From: Hyphomicrobiales bacterium | GTDB lineage: Bacteria; Pseudomonadota; Alphaproteobacteria; Rhizobiales; Rhizobiaceae | Assembly (NCBI GenBank): GCA_900472625.1 | Contig: UCIT01000060.1 | Location: 118,023 to 182,022, forward strand | Direction of reading: 5' to 3' | Length of the DNA stretch: 64,000 bases | Shown: positions 27,564-35,959 of the stretch, piece after piece | Layout of the letters: each line of letters opens with the position of its first letter | Position numbering within the stretch: position 1 is the stretch's first letter | The notes under the pieces: model-generated | What the model was told of the DNA's origin: nothing | Databases searched by the model: none | What the model saw: only the letters and a program-made list of their open reading frames with translations | Made by a program: the position numbers and the translations under genes

Positions 27564-28418
27564 CTACCGCGATCCTTGCCGGAAGGCGGTTGGCAACGCG
27601 GCTGATATCGGCGGATCAGGCGCGCGCGCCCAACGGTCGGGTGTGAAATACTGCCGCGTGCGCGTCTGGGGTCCGGAGGCTGCGCCAAGGTTCAGCGCGA
27701 AATTGAAACCGTTTTCGCTGGTATCGTCGCGGCTGAAGCTGAAGTATGCGCCGAAGCGCCGATAGTCCACATCGCGCAGGCTTCTGATAGGTGCCAAGGT
27801 CTCCTGCAGATCGTTCCAACGGACTTGCTGCACCATAGTCTCGAAAAGCCGCATCAGCACAGGATCCAGGCCGCCGTCATCCGCCGTTTTGGGTCCGAGG
27901 ATCTTGCCCCTTATCTCGAAGACGTCGCCACGCGCATTTCCTTTTATCTTTACATAGGTAGAACTGAGCGGACGCGCCTCGGTCTGCTTGTAGACGCGTT
28001 GAAAGTAGCATTCGTAGGTGGTGCTGCGCATCGACGCGGTCCGCCACTCGCTGGTTTCGATGCCCGCCTCGCGCAGCGCTTTGCAAATCTCGGGGCCAGA
28101 AACACGCCACATCTGGACGAACTGGCTGGCGATATCTGGATCTGGATTTTCTATCAGCCGCATTGATGCCAGCTTGGGCATGATAGGCGGAGGTGAGCGT
28201 TGATCAAAAGGATGTTCCGGCGGCAGATCGGATCGGTTCAGGCTGACAGGTGTCGGGCGAGACGGACGGGTGATCAGATCTCGGAGGTTGTCCAATCCCA
28301 CTGCAACGAGAGCGCAAAGTGCCACTGACACCATAAGCAACAGCGCCAAGCGGGCATAGCGGTAGCGTTCCTGCAGGTGCAACTCTGACGTTTCGCTCAC
28401 CAAATCCACCACCCTCAT
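27564..28418 (-). CDS. hypothetical protein with one N-terminal membrane segment
   Basis: This 284-residue protein has a cytoplasmic N-terminus of about 22 residues, one membrane helix (LALLLMVSVALCALVAVGL) and a periplasmic remainder rich in proline near residues 50-80. It then folds into a domain with conserved-looking WRVSGPEICKALREAGIE and YECYFQRVY segments. I do not recognise a family with confidence. It is convergent with the D-threonine-aldolase-like gene, 11 bp apart. The ATG at 28416-28418 fits the topology. Confidence 0.7.
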   Translation of the reverse strand: MRVVDLVSETSELHLQERYRYARLALLLMVSVALCALVAVGLDNLRDLITRPSRPTPVSLNRSDLPPEHPFDQRSPPPIMPKLASMRLIENPDPDIASQFVQMWRVSGPEICKALREAGIETSEWRTASMRSTTYECYFQRVYKQTEARPLSSTYVKIKGNARGDVFEIRGKILGPKTADDGGLDPVLMRLFETMVQQVRWNDLQETLAPIRSLRDVDYRRFGAYFSFSRDDTSENGFNFALNLGAASGPQTRTRQYFTPDRWARAPDPPISAALPTAFRQGSR

Positions 28419-28542
28419 GGCTGGGTACGAAGTTCATGCGATTAAGCAATAATGCATGGATACACAAAAGAACGCAAATTGCTCGGTAAGCGACATGCGA
28501 ATAGATCGCCAGAGACTATGGATATACTCCAGATTTTACAGT

Positions 28543-28704
28543 TTATTCTCTGGGACGGAAAGTCATCAATGGGGAACAGCGAATTTCCCGACTATTGCAG
28601 ATAGCGTCGTTGATCGGAAAGGAGTAGTCGCCAGGAACGCCGGAGATATCGGCGATACCGATATCGCGCAGGCGGTCGAGGACATGGTCGATGACCGTCG
28701 TCAT
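28543..28704 (-). pseudogene. N-terminal remnant of a ThDP-dependent decarboxylase (pyruvate/indolepyruvate decarboxylase type)
   Basis: The 53-codon frame opens with TTVIDHVLDRLRDIGIADIS and then GVPGDYSFPINDAI. This matches the start of pyruvate and indolepyruvate decarboxylases (YLLDRLxxxGIxHVFGVPGDY). Resemblance continues to REIR and then stops in unrelated sequence. The remaining 500 or so residues are absent, so only the first tenth of the gene survives. Confidence 0.65.
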
Positions 28705-28721
28705 GAAATTTGGGTCCCAAG

Positions 28722-29486
28722 TTACGAATTGCCGAGGCGGGCCAACGCCCCCTCCAATGGTTTGTCCGATATCTGCATCAGGCCGGCGTATGGGTTCGCC
28801 AGGTCGGAGATCGCGAAGACTGCGCCGGCAACCGAAAGCGCGCAGACGATGATGATCGTCAGCACGGTCGGGTTGGCCGGTGCCTGCAGCCCGAACGTGC
28901 AGAACAAGAGAGCCAGCCAGTAGATGAGGACGATGACGAAACCCCACGGCAGCCCTTCGTCTGCGGATTCGATCTGCAGCCAGTGTCCCTCTGCGACATG
29001 CCCGCTCACCTCGAGTGCGCGCGCTTGGATCAAGCGATGGACCTGATCTTGCGGATCAAGCGCGCGCAGCTTTCCCTGCACCGTTTCGATTTGCCTATAG
29101 AGGGATGTTCGTTCGGCTGTGTCGTCGTCGCTGGATTCGATGGTCCAACCGCTGTCGAGTCGGCCCTGAATGAGTTCACGGAGCAACACGCGGGCGTCGC
29201 TGGCCTCCGCGCCGTATTGCGCCATCAACCTGTCCAGCAGCACGATCCGGGCGGCTGTTGCATCGAGTTCCGTTTGTGCCGCATCATAGTCCGATTTCGC
29301 AGACGCAATCAGCAGTCCCAGCGCGAGGGCTGACAATGTGCCGACGATCGCCGTGGCCAGCCTGATCACTTCCTTCGATTCCGAATTGAGATGGTGCGAC
29401 GGCAGGCGATCGCGAAACACCATACCGAGTCCGGTCGCGAGTCCGAGAACGACGAAGACGCCTGCGGCAAGAAAAATCGCGTTCAC
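28722..29486 (-). CDS. DUF4239 / bestrophin-like membrane protein
   Basis: This 254-residue membrane protein has two helices at the N-terminus (FLAAGVFVVLGLATGLGMVF and AIVGTLSALALGLLIASAK), a soluble helical middle (ARIVLLDRLMAQYGAEASDARVLLREL), and two more helices near residues 175-230. This is the plan of the DUF4239 bestrophin-like group, whose function is not established. The next gene upstream on the same strand is a broken lipase. Confidence 0.75.
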   Translation of the reverse strand: MNAIFLAAGVFVVLGLATGLGMVFRDRLPSHHLNSESKEVIRLATAIVGTLSALALGLLIASAKSDYDAAQTELDATAARIVLLDRLMAQYGAEASDARVLLRELIQGRLDSGWTIESSDDDTAERTSLYRQIETVQGKLRALDPQDQVHRLIQARALEVSGHVAEGHWLQIESADEGLPWGFVIVLIYWLALLFCTFGLQAPANPTVLTIIIVCALSVAGAVFAISDLANPYAGLMQISDKPLEGALARLGNS

Positions 29487-29489
29487 GGC

Positions 29490-30745
29490 TCAATCCCCCG
29501 GCACCGTCTGCGGCGGCTGCGCGCAGCTATTTGGCGCGGCAGGTCCCGCAAATCTGTTGCCGATCCATTGCGCTGCATCCTTCGCTGTGTCTCGTGCGAT
29601 AAACCCGTGTCCGACCTTTGGAAGGGCGACGAAATCGACGCTGCTGCCGTGGCTGCAAAGACGGCGAACATACGAGATTGTCACCTCAGGCCGAACGATT
29701 CCGTCCGCGAGTCCCTGCGCGACAAACACCGGGATCTCTCGCGGAAGAACGCCGGCGTGTTTCGCTTTAACAGTTCGTTCCAGGGCTCTGCCGTTCTGAT
29801 GTCGGTGACCGTCAGAAAATCTTTCGCAAGTGGTCGCTCCTCGAAACGTCGTTCCAAAAGGTCGAAGATCGTCTCGATGCAACCTCCGGCAAGCGTGTCG
29901 ACCGTGGTGATGGCATTGGGATCGACTATCTTGTCGAGCTTGATATCGAATACCCTCGACCAGGACCACAATGTCAGCGCCGTCAGCCCCTTGCCTCCTC
30001 TTGAAGCGAAGTCGTCTCGAATAAGTGTGGAAAGGTCGGTGGCCGGCGCCGCCACCGCTATCCCGACGAGCTCGAGTTCCGGCGCCGTAGTTGGAGGCCA
30101 GCAGGCCCGCGTAGAGCGCCGCCTGCCCTCCTTGCGAGTGACCCCAGACGGCAAAGCGGGTCGGGTCCCGTTGACCGAGGCGTTCACGAGCGGCGCGGAC
30201 GGAATCGAGGACGGCGCAGCCTTCGCTATCGCCGATGAGATAGGGATGGACGCCAGGCCCCCCGAGACCCGGATAATCCGTGGCTATGACTGCGAATCCC
30301 TGTTGCAGAAGTTGCTCGAGGCCCTGGATCTGGCGATAGACGCCGCGGCTTAGCGACGGCGCGCAAGCGGTGGTGACGCCGCTGGTCGGGTGCGCCCAGG
30401 CGACGACAGGACGATTAGCATTGGTGCCGACCGTCGGCGCAATCAGGACACCCGACACGGCGATCGTTTCCCCATACAAGCCGATGGAGCGGTGAGAATG
30501 CGTGATGCCGTAGCGTTAGCAGGCGAGAACGGCATTGGTTCGTACCGGATGATTGAACCGGATCTACCTGCAAGATCGCCGTCGCTGGCCTCATAGAACG
30601 GATCGCTTGCCTTGGCGGGAGCTCCGGATAAGAGCACCCAGAGAACGAAGGCCACCAGCCCATACGTCACGAGCAGACTGACGATCTCCCTCGCTTTTGC
30701 CAGGCTGTGTCTTGGCCGCTCTAAGAAACGGTGTCGTGTCATCAT
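29490..30745 (-). pseudogene. secretory-lipase-family alpha/beta hydrolase, three frameshifts
   Basis: Pieced together across frames, this is a secreted lipase of about 420 residues. Codons from 30745 give a signal peptide and YEPMPFSPAN. After a one-base loss near 30510 the frame switches to GETIAVSGVLIAP and reaches the nucleophile elbow WGHSQGGQAALYAGLLA. An extra G near 30090 moves it to PELELVGIAVAAPATDLSTL. A one-base loss near 29740 brings it back to REIPVFVAQGLADG and VGHGFIARDTAKDA, which holds the catalytic His. The serine, aspartate and histidine regions are all recognisable, but the protein cannot be made as read. Confidence 0.8.
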
Positions 30746-30805
30746 CGTATTCCTGTTGGACCACCAGCCCGGACTGAGGTGTCAAAGAACGCTGCAAGCA
30801 GGATC

Positions 30806-30836
30806 GAGATTAGGGCGGCAGCACCGCCCTAATCTC
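30806..30836 (-). terminator. 13-bp perfect hairpin after the GCG/CRPN-tailed protein gene
   Basis: The left arm GAGATTAGGGCGG and its exact complement flank a five-base loop (CAGCA). It lies 7 bases beyond the stop of the gene at 30843-31556. It is a strong stem but lacks a long U-tract, so it may be a terminator or an mRNA end stabiliser. Confidence 0.6.
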
Positions 30837-30842
30837 TGCGCG

Positions 30843-31556
30843 TTACTGCCACTGACCGTCTGGAAGACGACCGTGATACGGCGTATCCCGGCAATGCCCC
30901 CAAGGACCGAGCCAATAGCCCGGAGGGCATGGGCTGGCAGGCGGATAATATGCCGGCGGTGGGTAGTACGGCGCAGCGTAACGTGGACCGGCAAGCTCAG
31001 CGCCGATTGCCGCGCCCGAGGCGGCCCCGAGCGCATACCAGCCGGCATTGTTCCAGCCACGCCAATGGTCAATGAACACCGCCGCAGGACCGGTCGCGCC
31101 GGTCAAGTTGCCCTCCAGCACGGACACATCGAACGTCAAAGTCGTGCCGTCGAGCTTGGGGGACCTGAGGGTGACCACAGCGTCGCTGACATCGGAGCCG
31201 CCACCGAGAACCGATACCGTGGCGTTCGGCGGATCCCTGTCGAAGCTGTCGGCGCCTGCACCCCACTGCTTAACGATCTCGTCGGTGGTGATGTGCCCCG
31301 CCGCCCGCGTCGGGCGATCGGAGAAGATGATCGAGTTGGTCGAAACGCCTGTCAGGACCAGCTTGTCGCCTTCGAGCTTCGCGCCGTCGGCGTTGAGAAC
31401 CAGAAGCGACGCGACTGGCGCCTGCTGACTGATTTGGCCGACCGTCTTCCCAAGCGGAACATGCGGTTTCTTGGCTGCTTCCTGTGCCAGAGCGGTGCCG
31501 GCAAGAACGGTGAACGAGCCTGCCAAAAGCAGTCCGAGTGCATTCATGCGTGTCAT
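30843..31556 (-). CDS. secreted protein with glycine/cysteine/proline-rich C-terminal tail
   Basis: This 237-residue protein has a signal peptide (ALGLLLAGSFTVLAGTALA, cut before QEAAKK). A beta-rich domain of about 120 residues follows, with LTFDVSVLEGNLTGATGPA. The tail is proline- and tyrosine-rich and ends in PPGYWLGPWGHCRDTPYHGR. The tail motif belongs to the small GCG/CRPN-type proteins of rhizobia and is repeated almost exactly in the broken gene at 31934. It is likely to be periplasmic or at the cell surface. Its function is unknown. Confidence 0.75.
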   Translation of the reverse strand: MTRMNALGLLLAGSFTVLAGTALAQEAAKKPHVPLGKTVGQISQQAPVASLLVLNADGAKLEGDKLVLTGVSTNSIIFSDRPTRAAGHITTDEIVKQWGAGADSFDRDPPNATVSVLGGGSDVSDAVVTLRSPKLDGTTLTFDVSVLEGNLTGATGPAAVFIDHWRGWNNAGWYALGAASGAAIGAELAGPRYAAPYYPPPAYYPPASPCPPGYWLGPWGHCRDTPYHGRLPDGQWQ

Positions 31557-31598
31557 TGTCGAAATCCTTGTGTAAGTTTCGTCGCAAGAGACCAGACG

Positions 31599-31865
31599 TC
31601 AGCCACCACCATGTTCGGCAGCGTAATCGATGCCGGCCTGCACTTCGGCCATGGCCTGCATTACAAGCTCGGCGGCGCGTTCCTTGTGGCCGCCCTTGTT
31701 GTGCGTCGCCCGATGAAGCGAATCCAGCGCATTTTGGAGCTGGCGCAGCGCGGCATCCATGTTCCCCTGCTCTGCCGTGGCAGGAGAAGAGACCAGGCTT
31801 GCGATAGAGCCTGCAGCCAGAGCGGCGCCGGCAGCGGCAATCATGTTTCTGCGGGAAAGTGTCAT
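31599..31865 (-). CDS. small secreted helical protein with Tat-like signal
   Basis: This 88-residue protein begins with a twin-arginine-like signal (SRRNMIAAAGAALAAGSIAS) cut near PATAEQ. A mature helical part of about 55 residues follows, with LRQLQNALDSLHRATHNKGG and MQAMAEVQAGIDYAAEH. The His-Gly end might bind metal, which is a guess. It sits between two genes with GCG/CRPN tails, all on the minus strand, so the three may be a small envelope-protein cluster. Confidence 0.65.
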   Translation of the reverse strand: MTLSRRNMIAAAGAALAAGSIASLVSSPATAEQGNMDAALRQLQNALDSLHRATHNKGGHKERAAELVMQAMAEVQAGIDYAAEHGGG

Positions 31866-31933
31866 GTCGGTTTTCCTGTTCTTTGAAAACGATCTAGGCG
31901 GCGGCTATCAGCAAAGCTCTGACGGAAACGGCC

Positions 31934-32253
31934 TTACTTCCAGCTGCCGTCAGGCAGACGACCGTGATACGGCGTGTTGCGGCAATGGCCCCATGGGCCG
32001 CGCCAGTAACCGGGAGGGCACGCATTGCTGGCAACAGGACGCTCCTGGTAGTAACCATTCGGCAAACGACCGTAGAATGGCGGGGTCCGGCAACCACCGT
32101 AGGGACCACGCCATGCATTGGGGCCGCAGCCGCCGGCACCAGCGTGATTTTAGATGGCGTGTAGATCGCCGGCATGAGCGGCGTGGCGGCGGCAAGCGAC
32201 GGTGCTGCGAAGAGAGCAGCAGCGGCGATAATGAATGCGACTTTCGTGTTCAT
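31934..32253 (-). pseudogene. GCG/CRPN-motif small secreted protein, frameshifted
   Basis: From the ATG at 32251-32253 the frame gives a signal peptide (VAFIIAAAALFAAPSLAAA). In the other frame come GGCGPNAWRGPYGGCRTPP, YGRLPNG and GYWRGPWGHCRNTPYHGRLP, ending at the TAA at 31934-31936. The 320-base length is one short of 107 codons, so one base has been lost between about 32110 and 32150. The two repeats of the W-R-G-P-x-G-x-C-R kind are typical of GCG/CRPN proteins. Confidence 0.8.
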
Positions 32254-32680
32254 GTTGACTCCAGATATGTGTTGGATGCGTTGAGCGGCTTGCACACGCT
32301 CGATCTGCCTATGATTGGTCTGCACATAGAAGCTGGCAGTAGCCTTCCGCGAAATGCCCGGCAAACAGCGTGGTGTCATCTGTCCCTCGGGCCTATCGTC
32401 GCCTTGGAAGGCCGATCGAGGACCGGAAATCTTTTTAGGCCAACTGCGGCCCGCCGATGTTCTCCGATGACCGGGGGATTAGCCGATATCGATCCGACTC
32501 CGCATCACCACTTCTGGGTATGCGCGCAAAGACGAGGTGAGATTATTTCGCTCGCATCCGCCGACGGACGCCGCAACAATCTCGCCTCGTCGCGCAACCA
32601 CTGGAGAACCGAAATTGTACATTCTATTTCCAAGTACGACATGCCAGTAATTTCAATGGCTTCACTTCAGAGATTTTGGC
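32254..32680. other. no gene recognised
   Basis: This 427-base gap lies between the small secreted-protein cluster and the IS30 remnant. It probably holds the promoter of the minus-strand cluster near 32260-32320 and the left part of the IS element. I could not identify a terminal inverted repeat by eye. Confidence 0.45.
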
Positions 32681-33121
32681 ATGTCTCGATGCTATACGCA
32701 GATTACCCTCGCCGACCGGAGGCGCCTTTATCAGCTGGTGGCGGCAAAAGTGCCTGTCAACGAGATGGCCCGTCAGCTTGGTCGGCATCGCTCGACCATT
32801 TACCCCGAGATCAAGCGCAACACGTTTCATGATCGTGAACTGCCCGAATACGACGGCTACTACAGCACGGTTGCTCACGACATCTCCAGAGACCGTCGAT
32901 GCCGATTGAGAAAGCTGCGGCGTCATCCGGCTTTACGCACGCAGATCATTAACCAGTTGGAGGCTCGGTGGTCACCGGAACAGATTGCCGAACGTTTGCT
33001 GTCGGACGGGCTCAGTCGTATTCGCGTGTGCAAAGAGACGATTTACCGCTTCATCTACAGCAAGGAAGAATACATGACGCCGGCCGAGGCATTCATGGCA
33101 CATTTGCAGGATGGGGCGTGA
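32681..33121 (+). mobile_element. IS30-family transposase with large internal deletion
   Basis: The first 125 or so residues are a normal IS30 N-terminus: helix-turn-helix ITLADRRRLYQLVAAKVPVN with MARQLGRHRSTIYPEIKRN, then the second helix-turn-helix region SPEQIAERL and KETIYRFIY. It then jumps directly to MTPAEAFMAHLQ, which resembles the extreme C-terminus of the family. About 180-200 residues, including most of the DDE catalytic core, are missing while the frame is kept. The element cannot transpose by itself. It stands just before traR. Confidence 0.8.
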
Positions 33122-33236
33122 TCCCCTACCTTGCAAAACAGGCGCGATGCACTTGGGTTAGCTTCTCCATTATCACTTACACTCAATTGTGAGGGCCCCG
33201 ATGACCTGTCCCACCTGACAATTTACGGAGTAGAAT

Positions 33237-33941
33237 ATGCAACATTGGCTGGACAAGCTAATCGATCTAGCCGCGCTTCGCGGCGACGAGAATGTTCTCG
33301 AGGACGCTCTGACCGAACTTGCGCACCGAGCGGGGTTTTCCGGCTACGCCTACCTGTATATCCGACCCGGCCACACGATTGCCTCTTCCAATTACCCTTC
33401 CGATTGGCGGTCGATCTATTTCAAAAGAAAATTCGAGGCCATCGATCCGATCGTGAACCGCGCAAAGTCGCTGAAGCGAGTGTTTACGTGGAGCGGGGAG
33501 GATGAACGGCGGCACCTGTCAAAGGAGGAGCGGGCGTTCTTCGACCAAGCAGCGGATTTCGGAATACGCTCTGGAGTGACCGTCCCCATTCGAGCGGCCA
33601 ATGGATCGACTTCCATGTTCACGCTCGCCTCGGATAAACCCGCAATCGCCCTCGGACGCGATATCGATCCTGTTGCGGCGGCCGCCGCTGTTGGGCAGCT
33701 TCACACCCGTATGTCCTTGCTGCCCCTAACGCCGACTGCACAGCAACCGGCCTGGCTCGACCCGAAGGAGGCCGCTTACCTCAACTGGATCTCAGTGGGC
33801 AAGACGATGGAAGAAGCTGCCGATCTTGAAGGCGTCAAATACAATTCCGTGAAAAGCAAACTCGAAGAGGCGAGAAAGCGCTTCCAGATCCATACGATGC
33901 CGCACCTGGTGGCACTGGCCATCCGTGCTGGCCTCATCTAG
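33237..33941 (+). CDS. traR: TraR, LuxR-type quorum-sensing activator of conjugation
   Basis: This 234-residue activator has exactly the length of Agrobacterium TraR. The N-terminal acyl-homoserine-lactone domain has the expected ligand-contact residues (Tyr53 and Trp57 in SNYPSDWRS, Asp70 in AIDPIV, Trp85 in VFTWSG). The C-terminal GerE-type helix-turn-helix contains WISVGKTMEEAADLEGVKYN. When bound to 3-oxo-C8-HSL it activates tra genes at tra boxes. The antiactivator gene traM is convergent and broken. No traI synthase is in the window. Confidence 0.95.
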   Translation: MQHWLDKLIDLAALRGDENVLEDALTELAHRAGFSGYAYLYIRPGHTIASSNYPSDWRSIYFKRKFEAIDPIVNRAKSLKRVFTWSGEDERRHLSKEERAFFDQAADFGIRSGVTVPIRAANGSTSMFTLASDKPAIALGRDIDPVAAAAAVGQLHTRMSLLPLTPTAQQPAWLDPKEAAYLNWISVGKTMEEAADLEGVKYNSVKSKLEEARKRFQIHTMPHLVALAIRAGLI

Positions 33942-33951
33942 CCGCAAATGC

Positions 33952-34259
33952 TCAGTTGACCGACACCTTCGGGATGTAGCCGAGAAGGCCTATCAGCGTG
34001 CTAACCGCGCTCATCTGCGCATGCATACCGATCATCGCTTCGATGTATTCGAGATGCTGTTCGCCACCGACAGATTTCCCCGTCTGGTAATCCTGCGGCA
34101 ACGCCTGTAAAAACTGATCCGCCTTTCGACAAGCTGCCTGTGCAGCCGGATGGCATTGATCGCCAAGGCCTCGATATCCGGGACTGGAAGCCCGCGCGTG
34201 AGCCCTATCAACGGGCGCAGTTCACATGTGTCCGACACTGCTGAGGCTTTCAAATTCAT
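33952..34259 (-). pseudogene. traM: TraM antiactivator, single-base frameshift
   Basis: From the ATG at 34259 the frame reads CELRPLIGLTRGLPVPDIEA and RLHRQLVE, matching TraM. It then slips at a run of three T (34124-34126 on the plus strand). Adding one A to the coding strand gives KADQFLQALPQDYQTGKSVG, GEQHLEYIEAMIGMHAQMSA and GLLGYIPKVSVN, ending at 33952. The repaired length is 102 residues, exactly that of TraM. TraM binds TraR and blocks it. As read, only the first 44 residues are correct. Confidence 0.9.
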
Positions 34260-34573
34260 TGGTGATCCAACCCCTGAGTATAGTCTGCGGTGCGCCCCCG
34301 CAAACGTTAATCTCTGAACCCAAGCCGGGGGTTGGAAACCGTCCTAGACAGTCCTGAGACCTTTAGCACCGAGGTACCTGGACATACGTCACAGGCCCCC
34401 GGCCAAATGGTCAGAGGATTCTGGCGCCGTATCGGCCGGCGCCAACCGCTAGGAAGGGTTTCCACACTCTCGGGCAGCGCGTACTGCCCTGCCCCGTCTT
34501 ATAAAAGCTCCGGATTGTTTCCGCTAGGGTACTGGAAAAACAATCGCTTTGCAGATCTGCAGGCTGATAGGCA
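34260..34573 (-). promoter_or_regulatory. traM upstream region with a degenerate tra box at 34547-34564
   Basis: This 314-base gap separates traM from traH. It contains CTTTGCAGATCTGCAGGC at 34547-34564, with the 10-base palindromic core GCAGATCTGC of the TraR operator but altered outer bases. In related plasmids traM is itself activated by TraR, giving negative feedback. This site could be that element, though it lies about 290 bases upstream. No other gene was seen. Confidence 0.45.
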
Positions 34574-35200
34574 TTACGGCCTCGCGCCGATCCCGGAAAG
34601 GTCGATCCTGATGCCAGCCTTGTTCGGATCGGACGCTACCGTGTCAATCGCCGATTCGGCCGCGCTACCGTCCTTAGTTGGGTCGATGTCTTTTTCCGAT
34701 TTCTCGGAACCGGCCGTTTCAGACCGAGCATTGCCCTCCTGCCCCGGATCCTCCGCGCGAAACACTGCCACCCCTTCGAAATACCCGGTCTGCCAGGCAA
34801 GGACCGCATCATCCATAACCTGAGGCAGGACTTCTTTCGCCGTTGGATTACCATACCATTTCGAAACGATGCGAAAGACCTTGGCGCACAGCGTCGTCCC
34901 CATGCAGATATTCTCACAAGGTTCGACCATATCCGGCTTCAACTGGCCGGCCTCGACGATGCCGAGGCCCGCCGGATACTGGGTGATACCCACGCGAACG
35001 GTGTTGCCGCCGAGATTGTCGCGGATCAGAGCCAATGCCTCTTCCGGAGTCGTCGGCTTCGGCACCAGGACCACCCGGTTGCCGGAGCGCACGGTAACAG
35101 CAAGCGGGTCCTGCGATCCGGCCTTCGCGATGAACTGCGTAACGATAGCCGGCTTGAGGGTCGGATCGGCGCATTGATGGATAAGAACGGCGTCGAGCAT
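34574..35200 (-). CDS. traH: TraH conjugal transfer protein
   Basis: This 208-residue protein is the last gene of the traAFBH operon and has the usual length. It contains LIHQCADPTLKPAIVTQFIA at the N-terminus and a central GGNTVRVGITQYPAGLGI segment. That segment resembles a lytic-transglycosylase-like or VirB1-related part, and the tail is acidic and of low complexity. The gene lies 12 bases after the traB stop. Its role in conjugation is accessory and not well defined. Confidence 0.85.
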   Translation of the reverse strand: MLDAVLIHQCADPTLKPAIVTQFIAKAGSQDPLAVTVRSGNRVVLVPKPTTPEEALALIRDNLGGNTVRVGITQYPAGLGIVEAGQLKPDMVEPCENICMGTTLCAKVFRIVSKWYGNPTAKEVLPQVMDDAVLAWQTGYFEGVAVFRAEDPGQEGNARSETAGSEKSEKDIDPTKDGSAAESAIDTVASDPNKAGIRIDLSGIGARP

Positions 35201-35212
35201 CCCAGGTACTCC

Positions 35213-35954
35213 CTATGTGTTGAATGCCATAACGATGGGCAGGCCGAAGAGTCTTGCCCAGGCTGAGACGCTCGCTTTCTCGATGGCAACGATCGAAGTA
35301 TTTTCGGTCCACCAGCCATTGCCAACGGCAACGATCACCTCGGGCGAGTACAGCATTGATTGCAGGACTGGCCAGAGAATGAGCAGCTCGTAGCAGATCA
35401 GCGGCGCGATCCTCACTCCGTCAACCTCGACCACGGGATTGGCGAAGAAGTCGGCCCGCGCGCCACCGCCCTGCCCGGTCCATCGCAACCATCCCCAGCC
35501 GGGAAACAACACACCGGCAGCTGTCAGGGGATGCGCCCAACCAGTGATACCGAACGGCGGTAGCGCCATAAGCACTATTACAATGAGATAGCGTAGCGCC
35601 CTCGCCGCATCCGTTCCTTTTCTCCGGGATGCGTCTTCGCCACGATGTTTCGTCCAGAGCACTGCATGGACGATAACGAAGGAGGCGGAAGCCATCACCC
35701 AAAGCGCCAGCCCGGGCCAAAGATCGGCGGCATAGCAGTTGGCACGCCCTGCGGCAACCCGCGGGAGGCCGCCAGGAAATAGCCCGCCGCAACAAGTGCG
35801 GCGATCGTACGTGACGGCGCCATTGCCCAGAGCAAAGGAAAGAACTTGGCGCGCGGAAGAAGAAGCACCTCCCCGCTCCAGCCGATCCAGCCACAGGCCA
35901 TGGACGCGATGATCAGGAGGATGGATTTCCAGCGATCGGTCAGATGATCGTCAC
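35213..35954 (-). pseudogene. traB: TraB conjugal transfer protein, frameshifted
   Basis: Read in two frames this is TraB, a membrane protein with a nitrilase-like C-terminal part. The first frame gives DRWKSILLIIASMACGWIG and AALVAAGYFLAASRGLPQGV. A one-base loss near 35741-35744 (coding GTGCC for GTGGCC) then moves it to SASFVIVHAVLWTK, and from there to APLICYELLILWPVL and FGLPIVMAF. The start is unclear: a GTG at 35952-35954 would need one more base to be in frame, and otherwise a CTG at 35941-35943 is the first in-frame codon near the homology. It overlaps or abuts traF upstream. Confidence 0.82.
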
Positions 35955-35959
35955 CGCGA

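Noticed and set aside
30612..31886. 424-codon plus-strand frame across the envelope-protein cluster
   Set aside because: It is antisense to genes with signal peptides and motifs and has no ribosome site or domain.
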